Shown here one piece after another: positions 11,367 through 25,752 of a stretch of 64,000 nt of DNA. The stretch spans positions 197,501 to 261,500 of the forward strand of contig WPIO01000037.1 in NCBI GenBank assembly GCA_009760855.2, written 5' to 3'. Origin of the DNA: Cristatella mucedo (taxonomy: Eukaryota; Bryozoa; Phylactolaemata; Cristatellidae). Position 1 is the stretch's first letter, and each line of letters starts with the position of its first letter. Under the pieces are notes generated by a model. It saw nothing but the letters and a program-made list of their open reading frames with translations, searched no databases and had not been told where the DNA came from. The position numbers and the translations under genes were made by a program.

Positions 11367-11546
11367 GGTGAGCCGTGATGACACACGAGGTAAGGCGGTT
11401 GCTTTCACGACCTCGGTCCTGAGGTCGTGGGTTCGATTCCTGCTGTGGGCGATTCTGTATCGCCACTGCAAGTGGTTGCGATAGCCGTAATGGCTCTTCT
11501 GTCGCTATACAAAAAGAGGCTGTTAAATCAGCTAGTATTTATTCTG
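11367..11546 (+). mobile_element. tRNA-derived SINE (family A), well preserved
   Basis: The head GTGAGCCGTGATGACACACG, TAAGGCGGTTGC and the inverted pair ACCTCGGTCC/TGAGGTCGTGG lead into a B box GGTTCGATTCC. The body contains GCGATAGCCGTAATGGCTCT, and the tail CGCTATACAAAAAGAGGC ends in CAGCTAGTATTTATT. This copy best defines the family: a tRNA-like promoter of about 75 bases and a unique body of about 105 bases. Confidence 0.9.
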
Positions 11547-11611
11547 TTTCTTTACTGTGGCGGGCGGCTGACTTGGTCCTCAGGAAACGAACATAGCCTA
11601 CCTGACCACTT

Positions 11612-11925
11612 ATGAGAGAGAGAGAAGGAGAGAGGCAGAGAGAGAGAGAGAGAGGAGGAGAGAGAGAGAGAGGCGGAGAGAGAGAAAGAATGGAAAGAGA
11701 GACAGAGAAGAAGAGAAAGAGAGGCAGAGAGAGAGAGATAAGAGAGAGAGAGAGAGAAAGGAGCGGGACAGAAAGAGAGAGAGGGAGGAGAGTGAGAGAG
11801 AGAGAGAGAGAGAAAGGAGAGAGAGGCAGAGAGAAAGAAAGGAAAGAGAGAGAGAGAGAGAAAGGAGAGAGAGAGGGGCAGAAAGAGAGAGAGGCAGAGA
11901 GGGAGGGGAAGAGCGGAGGAGAAAA
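11612..11925. repeat. Degenerate (GA)n satellite
   Basis: Purine-only GA-rich sequence with scattered GGC and AAA interruptions. It creates false frames rich in Arg/Glu on + and Ser/Leu on -. Confidence 0.95.
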
Positions 11926-12411
11926 ATAAAATATGGCAAATTGATTCTAGAAAACACGTTCTAACGTGCAGTCAATTTAACTACTCATACAGTTGGTTAC
12001 TCAGGCAAGTACAGCAGCTAATGTAGAATGGGCAGAAATTTAGATTCGTTTCGTCGATTCGTTTCGTTCTCTTCGTTGGACACCTACGTCCAGACGATGA
12101 AATGTCCTGGAGTCGTGCACCCCAGGTCCGTACGTACTGTTCTTTACGCAACCATTCGCCGATGTAATTCGTGCTCGAAGCCGCTATGCACGTCCGGTCA
12201 TCACAGATGCCCGCACTACCCGGTGAAGATACGTGGAACTGTACGGACTGACTCGGCAAGCAGCCGACTCGCGCGAACTTCACGCCGCAGCAAAGACGCG
12301 CTCTGCTGCTGCTGCTGCTCCTTGAACGTCGACAACTCGAGCGCCTTCCTTCCCGCTCCTCGGCACCAGCTGTCGCTCGCTCGCTCCCTCTCAAGCTCGC
12401 CAGAGAACAGA
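11926..12411. other. Unique spacer between two GA satellites
   Basis: A + frame (12028-12672) and an opposing minus frame cross this spacer but depend on the GA tract for their length. A (CTG)n run lies at 12302-12322. No protein family was recognised. Confidence 0.4.
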
Positions 12412-12421
12412 GAGAGGCAGG

Positions 12422-12499
<78 letters not shown>

Positions 12500-12624
12500 C
12501 AGACAGAGAGAGACAGAGACAGACAGAGACAGAGACAGAGACAGACAGAGAGACAGACAGAGAGCGAGAGAGCAGAGAGACAGAGAGCGAGAGCAGAGAG
12601 GGAGACAGAGAGAGCAAGAGAACA

Positions 12625-12664
<40 letters not shown>

Positions 12665-12909
12665 CAGAGTGAGAGAAAGAGAGAGTCAGAGACATCGAGA
12701 GAGAGAGAGAAAGAGAGACATCGTGAGACAGACAGAGAGGGAGTCAGAGAGAGAATCAGAGAGAGAGAGAACAGAGAGAGAGAGAGACAGAGAACAGAGA
12801 GAGAGAGACAGACAGACAGACAGAGAGAACAGAGGGAGAGACAGACAGAGAGCGAGAGAACAGACAGAGAGAGAGAGCAGAGAGAGAGCGAGAGAACACA
12901 GAGAGAGAT

Positions 12910-12958
<49 letters not shown>

Positions 12959-12992
12959 GACATCGAGAGAGAGAGAGCGAGACAGAGAGAGA

Positions 12993-13040
<48 letters not shown>

Positions 13041-13275
13041 AGAGAGAGAGACAGAGACAGATAGAGAGTGAGAGAGACAGAGACAGAGAGAGAACACAGA
13101 GAGAGAAACAGACAGACAGAGAGCGAGAGAACAGACAGAGAGAGCGAGAGAACAGAGAGACAGAGACAAGAGAGACAGCGAGAGAGAAAGACAGAACAGA
13201 GACAGAGAGCGAGACAAAGAGAGAATCAGAGAGAGCGAGATAACAGAGAGAGAGAGAGACAGAGACAGAGAGAAT
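12412..13275. repeat. Large compound (GA)n/(GACA)n satellite
   Basis: About 860 bases are almost entirely purine-rich GA and GACA units, with a short (CA)n insert near 12621-12641. Internal higher-order blocks recur (for example GAGAGTCAGAGACATCGAGA at about 12681 and 12949), indicating segmental duplication within the tract. Confidence 0.95.
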
Positions 13276-14610
13276 GAGAAACTCCGGACAAGCTCAACCG
13301 GGCGTCGCTTGGACTTCGCTCCAAAAATGCGGCCTCGCGTAGCGAAGCCGCCGCGAAACCGGTAGCTACTACTGGCAGCGAGCGACACGAAGCGGGCGAA
13401 CGAGCGCCGCGCTGCCGCGAAGGATCTCTTGGGATACCAAGGGCACGTGCCGATGTAAGCTCAGGGTGCGGGCGGCGGCGAGCGGCCGCTGAGGAGGATG
13501 GGCGTCGCTTGAATCGCGCGACCTGCTGCTGCTGCTGCGGGCGCTTCGGTCCGTTCGCCTCCAACGCGTTTCAAATTCACAATCCCCTTGGTACGGAACA
13601 CAATCCCCTTGGTACGGAACCGCTCTGCGGCGGTGGCGGACGGTGGCGCCGCCGCAGAGCGGCTCCAGCTTCGTCGACGGCGCCGATAGAAACGGCGGCA
13701 CGTCGGGCGTCGGCGATGCGCCCCTGGGCGGCTGATTGTGGCGGCCAGCCGGCGTGCATCGACCGTACGCGACCGCTCTCTTGCACGCGCTTCGCCGGCG
13801 CGCGCGGCAAAAAAACGCGCGCGGCAAAAAAACGCGCGTGTGGGCGCTCGAGAGAGAGCCGTCCCACTGAGGCCGGGGACGTTCGAAACGAGCAGGCGAC
13901 GACGGCGAGCGGGCCAGCTCGCGCTAGCGCCGCAAGGACGGCGAGCGGGAGTGAGGCAGGGCGGAGCGTCGAGTTTAGCCGCCGCTCGGTCGGGGGTTGC
14001 GTCCATTTATTTCGCTCGACGCAGCAGGGAGCGGCACCGCCGATCTGCGGCCGTAACCGTCGCCGTCAGCTGGATTGTGCGCCGGGAAGTTGGGGGCCCT
14101 GAGAGGGGAGAGCGAAAGAAGGGCTCATGCTGCCGCAGAGGGCGCTCAGTGCGGCGGCGGCGGCAGCTTCGTCGCGCGGCCAGCTCAAGCCAGCGACCGA
14201 CCCGCGCGGTCAGGGGCGCGCCCGCCGCCGCCGCTGCTGACGTCCTGAGGAGCCGCCCCGGGCGGAAGCGGGCGGCGTACAATTGCGGTTGATTGGTTGA
14301 ACTATGCCCGCGCGTGACGGTGAATCACGGGGTGTTTACGCGCAGCCACGTACTGGCTGGCCTCGCTTCCCACCGCGGCCCGCCGCCGCGCACAAAGAGT
14401 CGTCGAGCGGTCAGTTGCTTCTCGCGACTCGATGGGCGCTGCTGGTCTTTCGCCGGGGGAGGGCGGCTGCGCGAAGCCGTCCGGCCTCCCGCGCGAATGT
14501 CGCCGCGCGCGGGAGTCCGCGCCGCCGCCGCCGGCCTTCCCGGCCGGCTGGCTAGGATACGGCGGCCGCACAGGTGAGGAGCGAGTCCCCGTCCGCGCGG
14601 CCTCGACTAG
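13276..14610. promoter_or_regulatory. CpG-rich block, candidate promoter or first-exon region
   Basis: Composition changes sharply at 13.28 kb to GC-rich sequence dense in CpG. A consensus splice donor (CACAG then GTGAGG) on + lies at 14573/14574, and another (GGAAG then GTGAGG) at 15253/15254. This fits a first exon of a rightward gene. Many long frames exist on both strands, but in sequence this GC-rich they are expected by chance, and no protein is recognised. Confidence is for the CpG-rich block being regulatory. Confidence 0.4.
13578..13662. repeat. 21-base tandem duplication abutting a GC hairpin
   Basis: CACAATCCCCTTGGTACGGA(A) occurs twice in tandem (13578-13598 and 13599-13619). It is followed at once by a hairpin with 14-base arms, CCGCTCTGCGGCGG at 13620-13633 and its complement at 13649-13662, with a 15-base loop. 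Confidence 0.9.
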
Positions 14611-17883
<3,273 letters not shown>

Positions 17884-18098
17884 GCGTGTGTGCGTGTGTG
17901 CGTGTGTGCGTGTGTGCGTGTGTGCGTGCGTGCGTGCGTGTGTGCGTGTGTGCGTGTGTGCGTGTGTGCGTGTGTGCGTGTGTGCGTGTGTGCGTGTGTG
18001 CGTGTGTGCGTGTGTGCGTGTGTGCGTGTGTGCGTGTGTGCGTGTGTGCGTGTGTGCGTGTGTGCGTGTGTGCGTGTGTGCGTGTGTGCGTGTGTGCG

Positions 18099-18177
<79 letters not shown>
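17884..18177. repeat. TGTGTGCG minisatellite grading into (TG)n
   Basis: About 28 copies of an 8-base unit TGTGTGCG run with few interruptions to about 18107, then pure (TG)n. Alternating purine/pyrimidine throughout makes this a long potential Z-DNA tract. Confidence 0.97.
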
Positions 18178-18180
<3 letters not shown>

Positions 18181-18439
18181 TGTCGTCTCCACCCTCGCGA
18201 ACGCTGCGCCTGCATTTGCAGGCTGAGGACGCTGGAATCACCCTCAGTGGCTCTGGCCGGCGGCCACTGGAGCCCGGAGGGCGGAGGTTGAAAGGGGGCC
18301 GGTGCTGTGACTTCGAGCCACGAGTTCGGTCGTCGTCTCCTGGCTTCGTTGCTGTCGTCCTGCTGAGCCGAGCAGGTGCCATCGCCTTTCCCTTCCCCTC
18401 TTGTCCAGCTGGAAGCCGAATTTGTCACATTGGACATTT

Positions 18440-18845
18440 CAGTGCTTATTTCTTGGTGAATACCACCCGACCTTCAGCGGAAGCCTGGAACTCACTTCCG
18501 ACTTTCGTCGAAACATACCCTGACTTGACGACATTTATGCAAAGCCTGGAACTCCATCCCGACTTGTGTCATGACATCCCCTGATTTGACCATATTTAAA
18601 AAGAATTTAAAAACGCCTATTTATGAAAGGATTTAGTGGGTCCCTGCGATTCATCTTTTATGTGCTTATGTGTGGACATTGTGCATGCTGCCACTAGCCA
18701 CACTTGCACCTTGACCATGTTGTTCATCAAAGCATGATATTTACTCACCATTCAATTGCATCTCCCTTTGCAGCAAATGTAAAGCACCTAACGAGATTGA
18801 GTTCTCTGGGGGGGGGGCGATTTATCAAGTGTATTATTGTAATTA
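18440..18845 (+). mobile_element. L2 LINE, C-terminal and 3' UTR fragment
   Basis: This matches the LINE from the AWNSLP-type C-terminus through the TTTAAAAAGAA and TTTAGTGGGTCCCTG landmarks to GTAAAGCACCTAACGAGAT and a short ATTATT tail. The segment AAGCCTGGAACTC is partly duplicated at 18483 and 18542. Confidence 0.85.
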
Positions 18846-19558
18846 ACGGTATTTGATAATTTCGTCATTGTCGCCCCTATCCGAGTGCAGAGCTAGGGCG
18901 TGCCGTGCACTCATTTCATGTCCCCTCCCTTCCTTTGAATACCCAAAATGTGTAAGGTCCTTGATCCTACGAATGAAAGTAGGCGCAGCAGCTGCTCCTC
19001 CTGCAGTTGCCCCTGGAATAGTCGTGTGGCGTTGACTTTTTAGTCTATAGCCGTTCGCCATAGAATCTGTTGCCAGTCGCTCATGCAGCTCTCGCGCTCT
19101 GCCGTCTGCGTCTGCCAGGACGGCGTCTCACGGCTGTGCCGTGTCATGCCCGATGCCGGCCCACGGCGTGAGCGCCGTCACGCGAGCTATTGCAAGCACT
19201 CATCTCGGTCAATCGTGCCTTGCCGGATGCCGGAGACTGCCCAACCGCTCGACTCACTCCGGAAGAGAAGGCTTGTGTGCTGGTTTCCGGGGTCGTGGGT
19301 TGCACCGTCCTTTCTCCTTGCTTTGCAGTCGCTTTGGTTTTTACCGAGGTTTATTTTTTGCACGCGTCCCCCTCGATCCGGTCAGGTCAGCTGCCTTCTC
19401 TCACGTCGGCTGCTTCTGCTGGATGAGCGAGGGCAGCGGCAGCAGCGGCGGCGGCAGCTTGTGCAGTGAGAAGCTTGCGATTTTGTGCTGCCGATTATTT
19501 CAAAATTCTTGCCGGCCCGCCAGGTCGCCAGCTGATCTGCACGTGGCTGCTGCTTGGG
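18846..19558. other. No gene recognised
   Basis: Moderately GC-rich. The 19141-19593 + frame (150 codons) has no recognisable motif and no splice context that I can support. Confidence 0.4.
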
Positions 19559-19655
19559 GTTATAATAATAATAGTAATAATGTTTTTAGATAAAGCACCC
19601 TCAGAGAACTCAATCTCTTCCTAGGCGCTGTACATTTGCTGCAAAGGGAAACCGC
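19559..19655 (-). mobile_element. L2 LINE 3'-terminal fragment
   Basis: (ATA)n followed by the reverse complement of the LINE 3' end (AGCACCCTCAGAGAACTCAA and CTGTACATTTGCTGCAAAGG). Confidence 0.85.
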
Positions 19656-19747
19656 GATTCGGTATGTGTATGTGCATATGTGACTCCCTCATGGGACTCG
19701 TTCCTCCTGCTCAGGTAAGATTCTCTGGCAATACTGAAGAACAAAGA

Positions 19748-20026
<279 letters not shown>

Positions 20027-20271
20027 AACCTAACCTTCCTGGCCCAATATACCAAGTCCAAGATCAAGCCACTCTAGCTTCATTCTCTCCTGCGATTCAC
20101 CAACCTGAAATTCCTGCGGCACTTCCTTCTGCCTCCCTGAAGGTCACTGCTCCTCTCGCAGACAGTGGTTGTTGAGCTGTGCCTTCATCCGACCTTCTAG
20201 GATACAAAGCCTTTAGTTACTAAGCACCTCAAGCCCTGTACTTTACTGACTTACATTAAATGAATGATAAA

Positions 20272-20455
20272 TAAATATTAGCTGATTTAACAGCCTTATT
20301 TGTATAGTGGCAGAAGAGCCTTTGCCAGTCACAAGTGGTTGTAGTTTGCACTAAAAGATCGCCCACTGCAAGATACGAACCCATGACCTCGGAAGTCGGG
20401 AAGGCGAGCACCTTACATCTCCTGCCGGCAGTCCCAGGAACCAGCTGGACTTCAA
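20272..20455 (-). mobile_element. tRNA-derived SINE (family A), diverged
   Basis: The tail ATTAGCTGATTTAACAGCC reads into a B-box complement (GATACGAACCCATGACCTCG) in reverse orientation, and the head is degraded. The body is recognisable but more diverged than the 11.4 kb copy. Confidence 0.8.
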
Positions 20456-20595
20456 AGGTTCTCCAGAACCCTCGACTTTTCATTTGTTCAGGTTGTCAGC
20501 ACTTCACTTGGCTGGGTACAGGCGAGCGCCTTTAGCCGTAGTGCTATTGTATTAGATACCTGAAATGTTGCAGTCTTCGGCTTTCGGAGCCAAAA

Positions 20596-20738
20596 AATAC
20601 TAGCTGATTCAACAGCCTCTTTTGCAGTGGCTGTAAAGGGATCGTCCACCGCAGGATTCGAACCCACGACCGTAGAACAAAAGTCGTGACATGCAACCGC
20701 CTTACCTTAGTGCATGCCACCACGGCTCAGAATTGTTT
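20596..20738 (-). mobile_element. tRNA-derived SINE (family A), internally deleted
   Basis: The tail, the B-box complement GGATTCGAACCCACGACC and the head GTGCATGCCACCACGGCTCA are all present. The middle is about 35 bases shorter than in the 11.4 kb copy. Confidence 0.85.
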
Positions 20739-20844
20739 AGTACATGAATACCAGGGCGAAGCTTTTGTAATTAATGAGTCCGATCGCCATGTTGCTTGGA
20801 TACAGCGATCGAGACTTGCCTTCGGATATTGTCACATCAAGAGT

Positions 20845-20930
20845 TATACTAATATTGATAGTGATAGTGGGACATTTTTATTATAGCACGCTAAGAGAAC
20901 TAAATCTATTTGTAGGCATTTGAAATGCTG
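20845..20930 (-). mobile_element. Short, old L2 LINE 3' end
   Basis: AGCACGCTAAGAGAACTAAA with TCTATTTGTAGGCATTTGAA corresponds to the reverse complement of the LINE 3' end at reduced identity. Confidence 0.6.
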
Positions 20931-21124
20931 AACAAGAAGCATGACATGTGTCGGGGGATGTCATGACGTGACTGAATTATATGTTTTGTGAGCAAACAAC
21001 TAGAGCGTGTGCTCTCCAAAGAATTTGACAAGTGTTTCAAGGCACAGCTAAACGATTTGATTTAGAACAGTGATTGGTACGATGGACAGCCTGATTGGGG
21101 AGTGGTTCATAAGCCAGACGAGCA

Positions 21125-21193
21125 AATGTAAAGCGCCTAGAAAGAGATTTGAGTTCTCTGAGGGCACTTTATCAAGTGCATTATTATTATTAC
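21125..21193 (+). mobile_element. L2 LINE 3' tail
   Basis: GCAAATGTAAAGCGCCTAGA followed by TGAGGGCACTTTATCAAGTG and (ATT)n. Only the last 70 bases remain. Confidence 0.85.
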
Positions 21194-21199
21194 CAGTAT

Positions 21200-21300
21200 T
21201 GCACAGGCCAGATGACCTCTAAGCAGTAAGTTACAGAAGTCGAGATGGGATGTCGTGACTGTGTTGACCAGCTTGGTCGTAGTGTTCCTGCTTAAGCAGG
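21200..21300 (-). mobile_element. L2 LINE coding fragment, tail to tail with the preceding copy
   Basis: GTTACAGAAGTCGAGATGGG and neighbours are the reverse complement of the stretch coding for VTSRLDFCNSLLAG in other copies. No 3' end is attached, so this is an internal fragment. Confidence 0.65.
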
Positions 21301-22359
21301 AATATATTGTTGGCCAGTTTACATTGATGAAAGTAGGCAGACATGATTGGAGCTGATTTGGTCGTCTAGTGAAACGTCACTTTTGAAACGATGAGCCAAG
21401 ATTTAGTGCAGATACTAAGGGAGATATACTGGCAGGCACCCTTTTCAGAGCTAAGCCTTCCAATTTCGTAGTCGCTTTGCGAATAACTAGGAAGTTTTAT
21501 CTTAATCTTATTGGAGCAAGTTTGATGTCAGCCAATTGCATGTGTCAGCAGCAATACAGGCAGCAATGGAGTTTGCCTAGTTTGAACGTGCTGAAAGGCT
21601 GGAAAAGGATCAAAGCTCGTGTGCATCTGCATAAAAATTAAAGCCCGAATTTTGCTTGCTGATTGCATCGGCAAGAGTGGGCGCAAAAGTTATGAAAAGG
21701 GAAGCAAACGCAGAGCGGCCTGGGGTGAGACCCCGTACTGTAGAGGTATCTCTAACGATTTTCGCCCATTGAGGCTCTGGAGCCACCAACTGAGACAGGA
21801 CCTAACGCGCACGGCAGTGGTTGCAGGCCAGTCGCACCCGGGCGAGATGAGAGCCGCTTAAGATGGACTTATTGATCAATAGCATCAAACGATGAACTCT
21901 TGCACGATAATATTGCCTAAATAGAGTACAGTACGTACTAGCTGTTCCTGACGCAGTCGGATTTAACACCGAAGTTGGGCGATCTTGTGCGTCCAAGCAC
22001 CACGATGGCTCGCTCGAGTCAGTCTATGAGCGAACCCACAGGCCTGCGGCGTCACACCCGGGTCGTAGGGCAGCGTCTTGCAATGGAACGTCGTTCGCTG
22101 CCCTACCCTTAATGGTCTGAGTAACCGAACACAGTGTGATATTCGCTGCGGCAACTAGAGGTGGAGTATGTGAAGCTGGTTCATGATCCAAATTGTAGCT
22201 GGCTACTCATAGAAAAAAATTGGCCTAGATACAGCTCGTATCTCGAAACACTCGTAAGCCGAAGTACAGCTGTATTTAATGGCCGAGGTTTGGCCCAGTG
22301 GCTTACGTGAAATGCTTGATCAAGTTATCTTAGGGCACTATGCCAATTAATCCCACGAA
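21301..22359. other. No gene recognised; one strong hairpin
   Basis: Longest frame is 21619-21861 (+), 80 codons without motif. 22290-22350 contains GTGAAATGCTTGATCAAG and TTATCTTAGGGCACTATGCC, faintly resembling the tail of SINE family B. Confidence 0.4.
22065..22106. repeat. Hairpin with perfect 11-base arms
   Basis: GTAGGGCAGCG at 22065-22075 is inverted as CGCTGCCCTAC at 22096-22106, with a 20-base loop. It could fold as DNA or RNA. No gene context is seen, and no U-rich terminator-like tail follows. Confidence 0.85.
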
Positions 22360-22371
22360 TTGTGTGTGTGC

Positions 22372-22452
<81 letters not shown>
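22360..22452. repeat. (TG)n microsatellite
   Basis: About 45 TG units with two GCG interruptions at the left edge. Confidence 0.97.
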
Positions 22453-22453
<1 letters not shown>

Positions 22454-24489
22454 TTTATTCGGACAGCTTATTAGAAATGTGTTTGGAGTTCTCAATATTG
22501 ACTATCTTCAGTCAGCAATGGAGCTCACGTCGGAAGAGCGATTCGTACAGCGACAAATTTGGTTAAATCAAAAATATCTTTTTTTTTCAATACCTGCATA
22601 AACTACACATGAACATGTTTACAACTCAAAAGTTCCTGCTAGGGATTATTTTCTCAGATATCTTTCTGGGAAACGGGAACATTAGCAGTGAATTATTTTC
22701 TAAAGATTCTGAAGCTAAAATCGGGAAGGCGCATCGGTAAGGTCGCTAGCACTCAATTGTTAGCTTCGATTGACTCAAGCGTTGGGTGCAGTTGGCAGGT
22801 ACGGTACGTTGACATACGTTGGCCTTGACGTACGTTGGCCTTGTCGCAATGCGTCCTTTTTTGGCAGCCCATTAATGAGTCATAACAGCCAAAGCTATCG
22901 GGCCGAGGCAGAATTGTTAGTGCAGGCGTCGAGAGAACTGACGGCTGGAATCGAACTAGAGACGATCTAACGTCCGATCGTCGTATTTCCAGAGTCCGTC
23001 GCGCGCTTCGGTTGTTTCCACTGCTGTGCTGGCTCTTTGGGTTTGGAGAGGCTTTTCCTCTGCTCCTCTCCGTGTTCAGCTCTCAGTGACATCTCTTCCG
23101 GAAGGTGAGGGCGATGGGACGAAATGAAAAAGAACCCCGGCTATTAGCTAATAGTTAACTATTTCAATCTCGCTGCCCAGAATTGAATTTCCTGCTCCGA
23201 TTGCTCACCATATTTTAATAAAAAAAAGAAGTAGCCCTGAACTCTTTTATAACAGGATAAACTAGTTTTTACTATTGAAAAATATCCACTATTACGCAGT
23301 TTCTGCGGAGAGGTAGTTGCTTCACGACGAACCGAGGGCATTCTGTATCGTGAACTGTTTGAGCTCAATTAACCAAATCAGCAATCTCGTCGCACCAAAC
23401 CAGGCGCCAAACGCGAAGCAGATTGCTTGGGAGCTGTTGAGCTCACGCCGAGTGCATCGGAAGCTCTCGAGTCACAAGAGTTGAAGGACTGGACGCAGCG
23501 AGCAAAGGAAGGATGACCGGCGAATGACCATGCGTTGGGCCGGTCGCTGGACATGAAACTTGAATGACTATGGGGCTTCGGCAGCGACGAGACCATTTCA
23601 TAAGTTAGCAGGGTACTCTGCAGCCGTCGAATAGGAGCGATCGTGATTGAATGCTTCCAAATCCACTCATGAAACATGGAGTCACATGACAGGCTTCCAT
23701 CAGAGAATTCCATGCATGACTGGCTTAATCTCGCTCCCGGCAACTCAAACCAGACTGGGATTAATTTAAATTCACTGCGACCTCCACGGACGGAAGTGTT
23801 GATAGGGTTTTCACTCTGGGGCCGTGTGATGCTCAGTATACCGATCAGACAAGTAGCAATACCATTCGCTTTCAGTGCTCCAGAGAGGTAATGTTCAGAG
23901 CAGTTACATGGCATTGAGCAGCACACTTGCAGCGTTGACCTTCTCAAGCTCCTTCTACATCGATCGATGTAAATGTTACCGGGCAAATTGATCATAACCA
24001 AGCAGACATTTTAAGCGGCTTTAATGTTGAGGCTGTCTATACACTATTTAGCCGCCAATAACGGTACTAACTGACCCAAAATAAGATATTTTCAAGAGCC
24101 CAGACTCAGTATGTCTGTAATTTTGAAAAATTATTATTTCAGCATGTGTTATCTTCCCATAAAAATATAGGTGAAGCTACGCAATTGAAATCCTCCTAAA
24201 TTAGCTCTAGTTGACTCTTCCCGTAAGTAAGCTCAAAAAGAAACTGCACTGCATTGGCTTCTGTCAGGGAAGGAATTATTAGCAGCTGCCTGTGTATCGC
24301 AGGCCACTTAGGCCTCACCAAATATGAAAGAAATTGTTAAAGTTTGCTAATATTTCTTACTATTACGCTTTGTTCATTAGAACTTGGTTCAACTTCATTG
24401 GAATCACGTAATGGTAATAATAATGTAATTGCATTATGCCATCACAGAACTTCTCTTTCTAGTACACAGGAGACACAAATGATCAAGTA
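22453..24489. other. Sequence downstream of the mep-1-like gene, no gene recognised
   Basis: The notable feature is a minus-strand frame of 207 codons at 23378-24001, unusually long for sequence of ordinary composition with no simple repeats. It starts with ATG and ends with a stop, but shows no motif I recognise. Near 22800-22845 the 12-mer ACGTTGGCCTTG occurs twice in short order. Confidence 0.4.
23378..24001 (-). CDS. Unidentified 207-residue open frame
   Basis: A single uninterrupted minus-strand frame begins MVMINLPGNIYIDRC and ends GLVRRDC before its stop. It is rich in Ser and Cys, with no clear transmembrane segment, zinc-finger spacing or known catalytic motif. It is not made by simple repeats, which sets it apart from most long frames in this window. 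It sits about 1.1 kb past the stop codon of the mep-1-like gene on the same strand, so it could also lie in an exon of another transcript or be chance. Confidence 0.15.
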   Translation of the reverse strand: MVMINLPGNIYIDRCRRSLRRSTLQVCCSMPCNCSEHYLSGALKANGIATCLIGILSITRPQSENPINTSVRGGRSEFKLIPVWFELPGARLSQSCMEFSDGSLSCDSMFHEWIWKHSITIAPIRRLQSTLLTYEMVSSLPKPHSHSSFMSSDRPNAWSFAGHPSFARCVQSFNSCDSRASDALGVSSTAPKQSASRLAPGLVRRDC

Positions 24490-24495
24490 TTTATT
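24490..24495 (-). terminator. Candidate polyadenylation signal of the mep-1-like gene
   Basis: AATAAA on the minus strand, about 585 bases after the TAG stop at 25078. It is the nearest canonical hexamer that I see downstream. The intervening stretch would be the 3' UTR. Variant signals nearer the stop cannot be excluded. Confidence 0.35.
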
Positions 24496-25077
24496 GGCCG
24501 AAAAAACTTAACACATATGGTGGGCTGCAGAGACTCTTACTGCAAGCGACGGCTAGCAGTGTACATAATCAGCAGTGATAAGCTGTAGAATCAATCAGCT
24601 GCATCGGACAACATCGCACTGTGGAGCGCCTGAATAAACTGAAGCCATGGATATGCTTACAACATGAAGCAGGTGTTGAACTCTTGCCAGATTCGGGCAG
24701 AAACTAGTTGGCAGTACATAGAGACTAGTTGACAGCACATACAGATCGATCGACTGAACGTTCCAATGACAAGCAGGTATAAAACGGTACTCCAACGTCG
24801 GCTTTCTACGTACATACAAAACGCAAGCCAGCACCACGAGCAAAACCAGGAAAGATACAAGACTCCACCCACTTCGCCGCTCTGGGCCACTAGACCGGAT
24901 GCAAGACAAGCCATGCCATTCGAACATGGCGGATGCACATGCCCAGGCTCTTATCGCAACACCTCGTCACCCTTCAACGTATCCCATGCCATTTATCATA
25001 AACAGAGAGAGGTATCATTTGAATCATGAACACAGCAAAACTCTGCCTCACGGTGACAATCGACCCCCAATCTTCTC

Positions 25078-25752
25078 CTAATCTTCGATCCGCCTCAGCT
25101 TAGCTGGACGAGGCCCAGACTCATCATTTTCATCATCAGTCGGCGGTGATACCTCCATCTTCTCGAGTCGCACACGGACGTCGCCGGCACGATGCTCCGT
25201 CATGCAATGAGCTTCGAAATCTCGGGCTTGCACCACGGCCTGACATATCGGACAGGCCCTCTGCTGCTGTGCACCACCAGCCACAGGGCTGCTGTGGCGA
25301 TATCGGCGACAGTGCCTCTCCAGGCGTTTGGCTGTGTAGCAAGGATACTTGCATTCTGCGCATACGTACATATCGTGCACCTTCTTGCGATGAACATAAT
25401 AGTAGGCCGAATTCAAGAACTTCTTGTCGCAAAAGGTGCAATCGGGTGCATATTGCGGGTCGCATATGGAGGCCTTGCGTGCGCGGTCCAGGCGCTCGAG
25501 AAGCGGCACCAAGTGAAGCATCGACACGCGGTGAAAATCCTTCAAGTGCTCAGACAGCTCACGTGGACCGGTAAATCGAGGCAGGCGACGGCACAAGTAG
25601 CCAGCGCAGAGCAGATCCCTCATCATCTTCTCAATCATCGGCAAGTGGCACGCTAGCAGGTGCACCCCGATGCTCATTCCGTTGAGCTGCTTCGAGCAGA
25701 CGAAACAGAGTGCAAGCGTTGGCACGAGTTCTCTCCAGCCGTGGTTCGGGAC
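25078..25752 (-). CDS. mep-1: mep-1-like exon 5 (C-terminal fingers and stop)
   Basis: The acceptor GATTTACGTCCTAG is phase 0, and the first codons VPNH complete finger 5. Further Cys/His pairs: CFVCSKQLNGMSIGVHLLAC-H; an irregular one ending HLKDFH; CTFCDKKFLNSAYYYVHRKK-VH; CAECKYPCYTAKRLERH; and CPICQAVVQARDFEAHCMTE-H. The tail is acidic then basic (PPTDDENDESG, PAKLRRIED) before TAG. The region has more fingers than the worm protein as I recall it. Confidence 0.85.
   Translation of the reverse strand, partial: VPNHGWRELVPTLALCFVCSKQLNGMSIGVHLLACHLPMIEKMMRDLLCAGYLCRRLPRFTGPRELSEHLKDFHRVSMLHLVPLLERLDRARKASICDPQYAPDCTFCDKKFLNSAYYYVHRKKVHDMYVCAECKYPCYTAKRLERHCRRYRHSSPVAGGAQQQRACPICQAVVQARDFEAHCMTEHRAGDVRVRLEKMEVSPPTDDENDESGPRPAKLRRIED

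Noticed and set aside
11367-11445. tRNA gene suggested by A and B boxes
   Set aside because: The segment is the head of a repeated SINE with a body and tail found in many copies, and it cannot form an acceptor stem.
13369-14292. Several overlapping 90-200-codon frames in the CpG-rich block
   Set aside because: High GC removes stop codons on both strands; the frames overlap in conflict and show no domain.
21950-22110. Possible 5S rRNA or other structured RNA gene
   Set aside because: The GC-rich hairpin and nearby GATGGCTCG-like bits do not line up with 5S internal control boxes or length.
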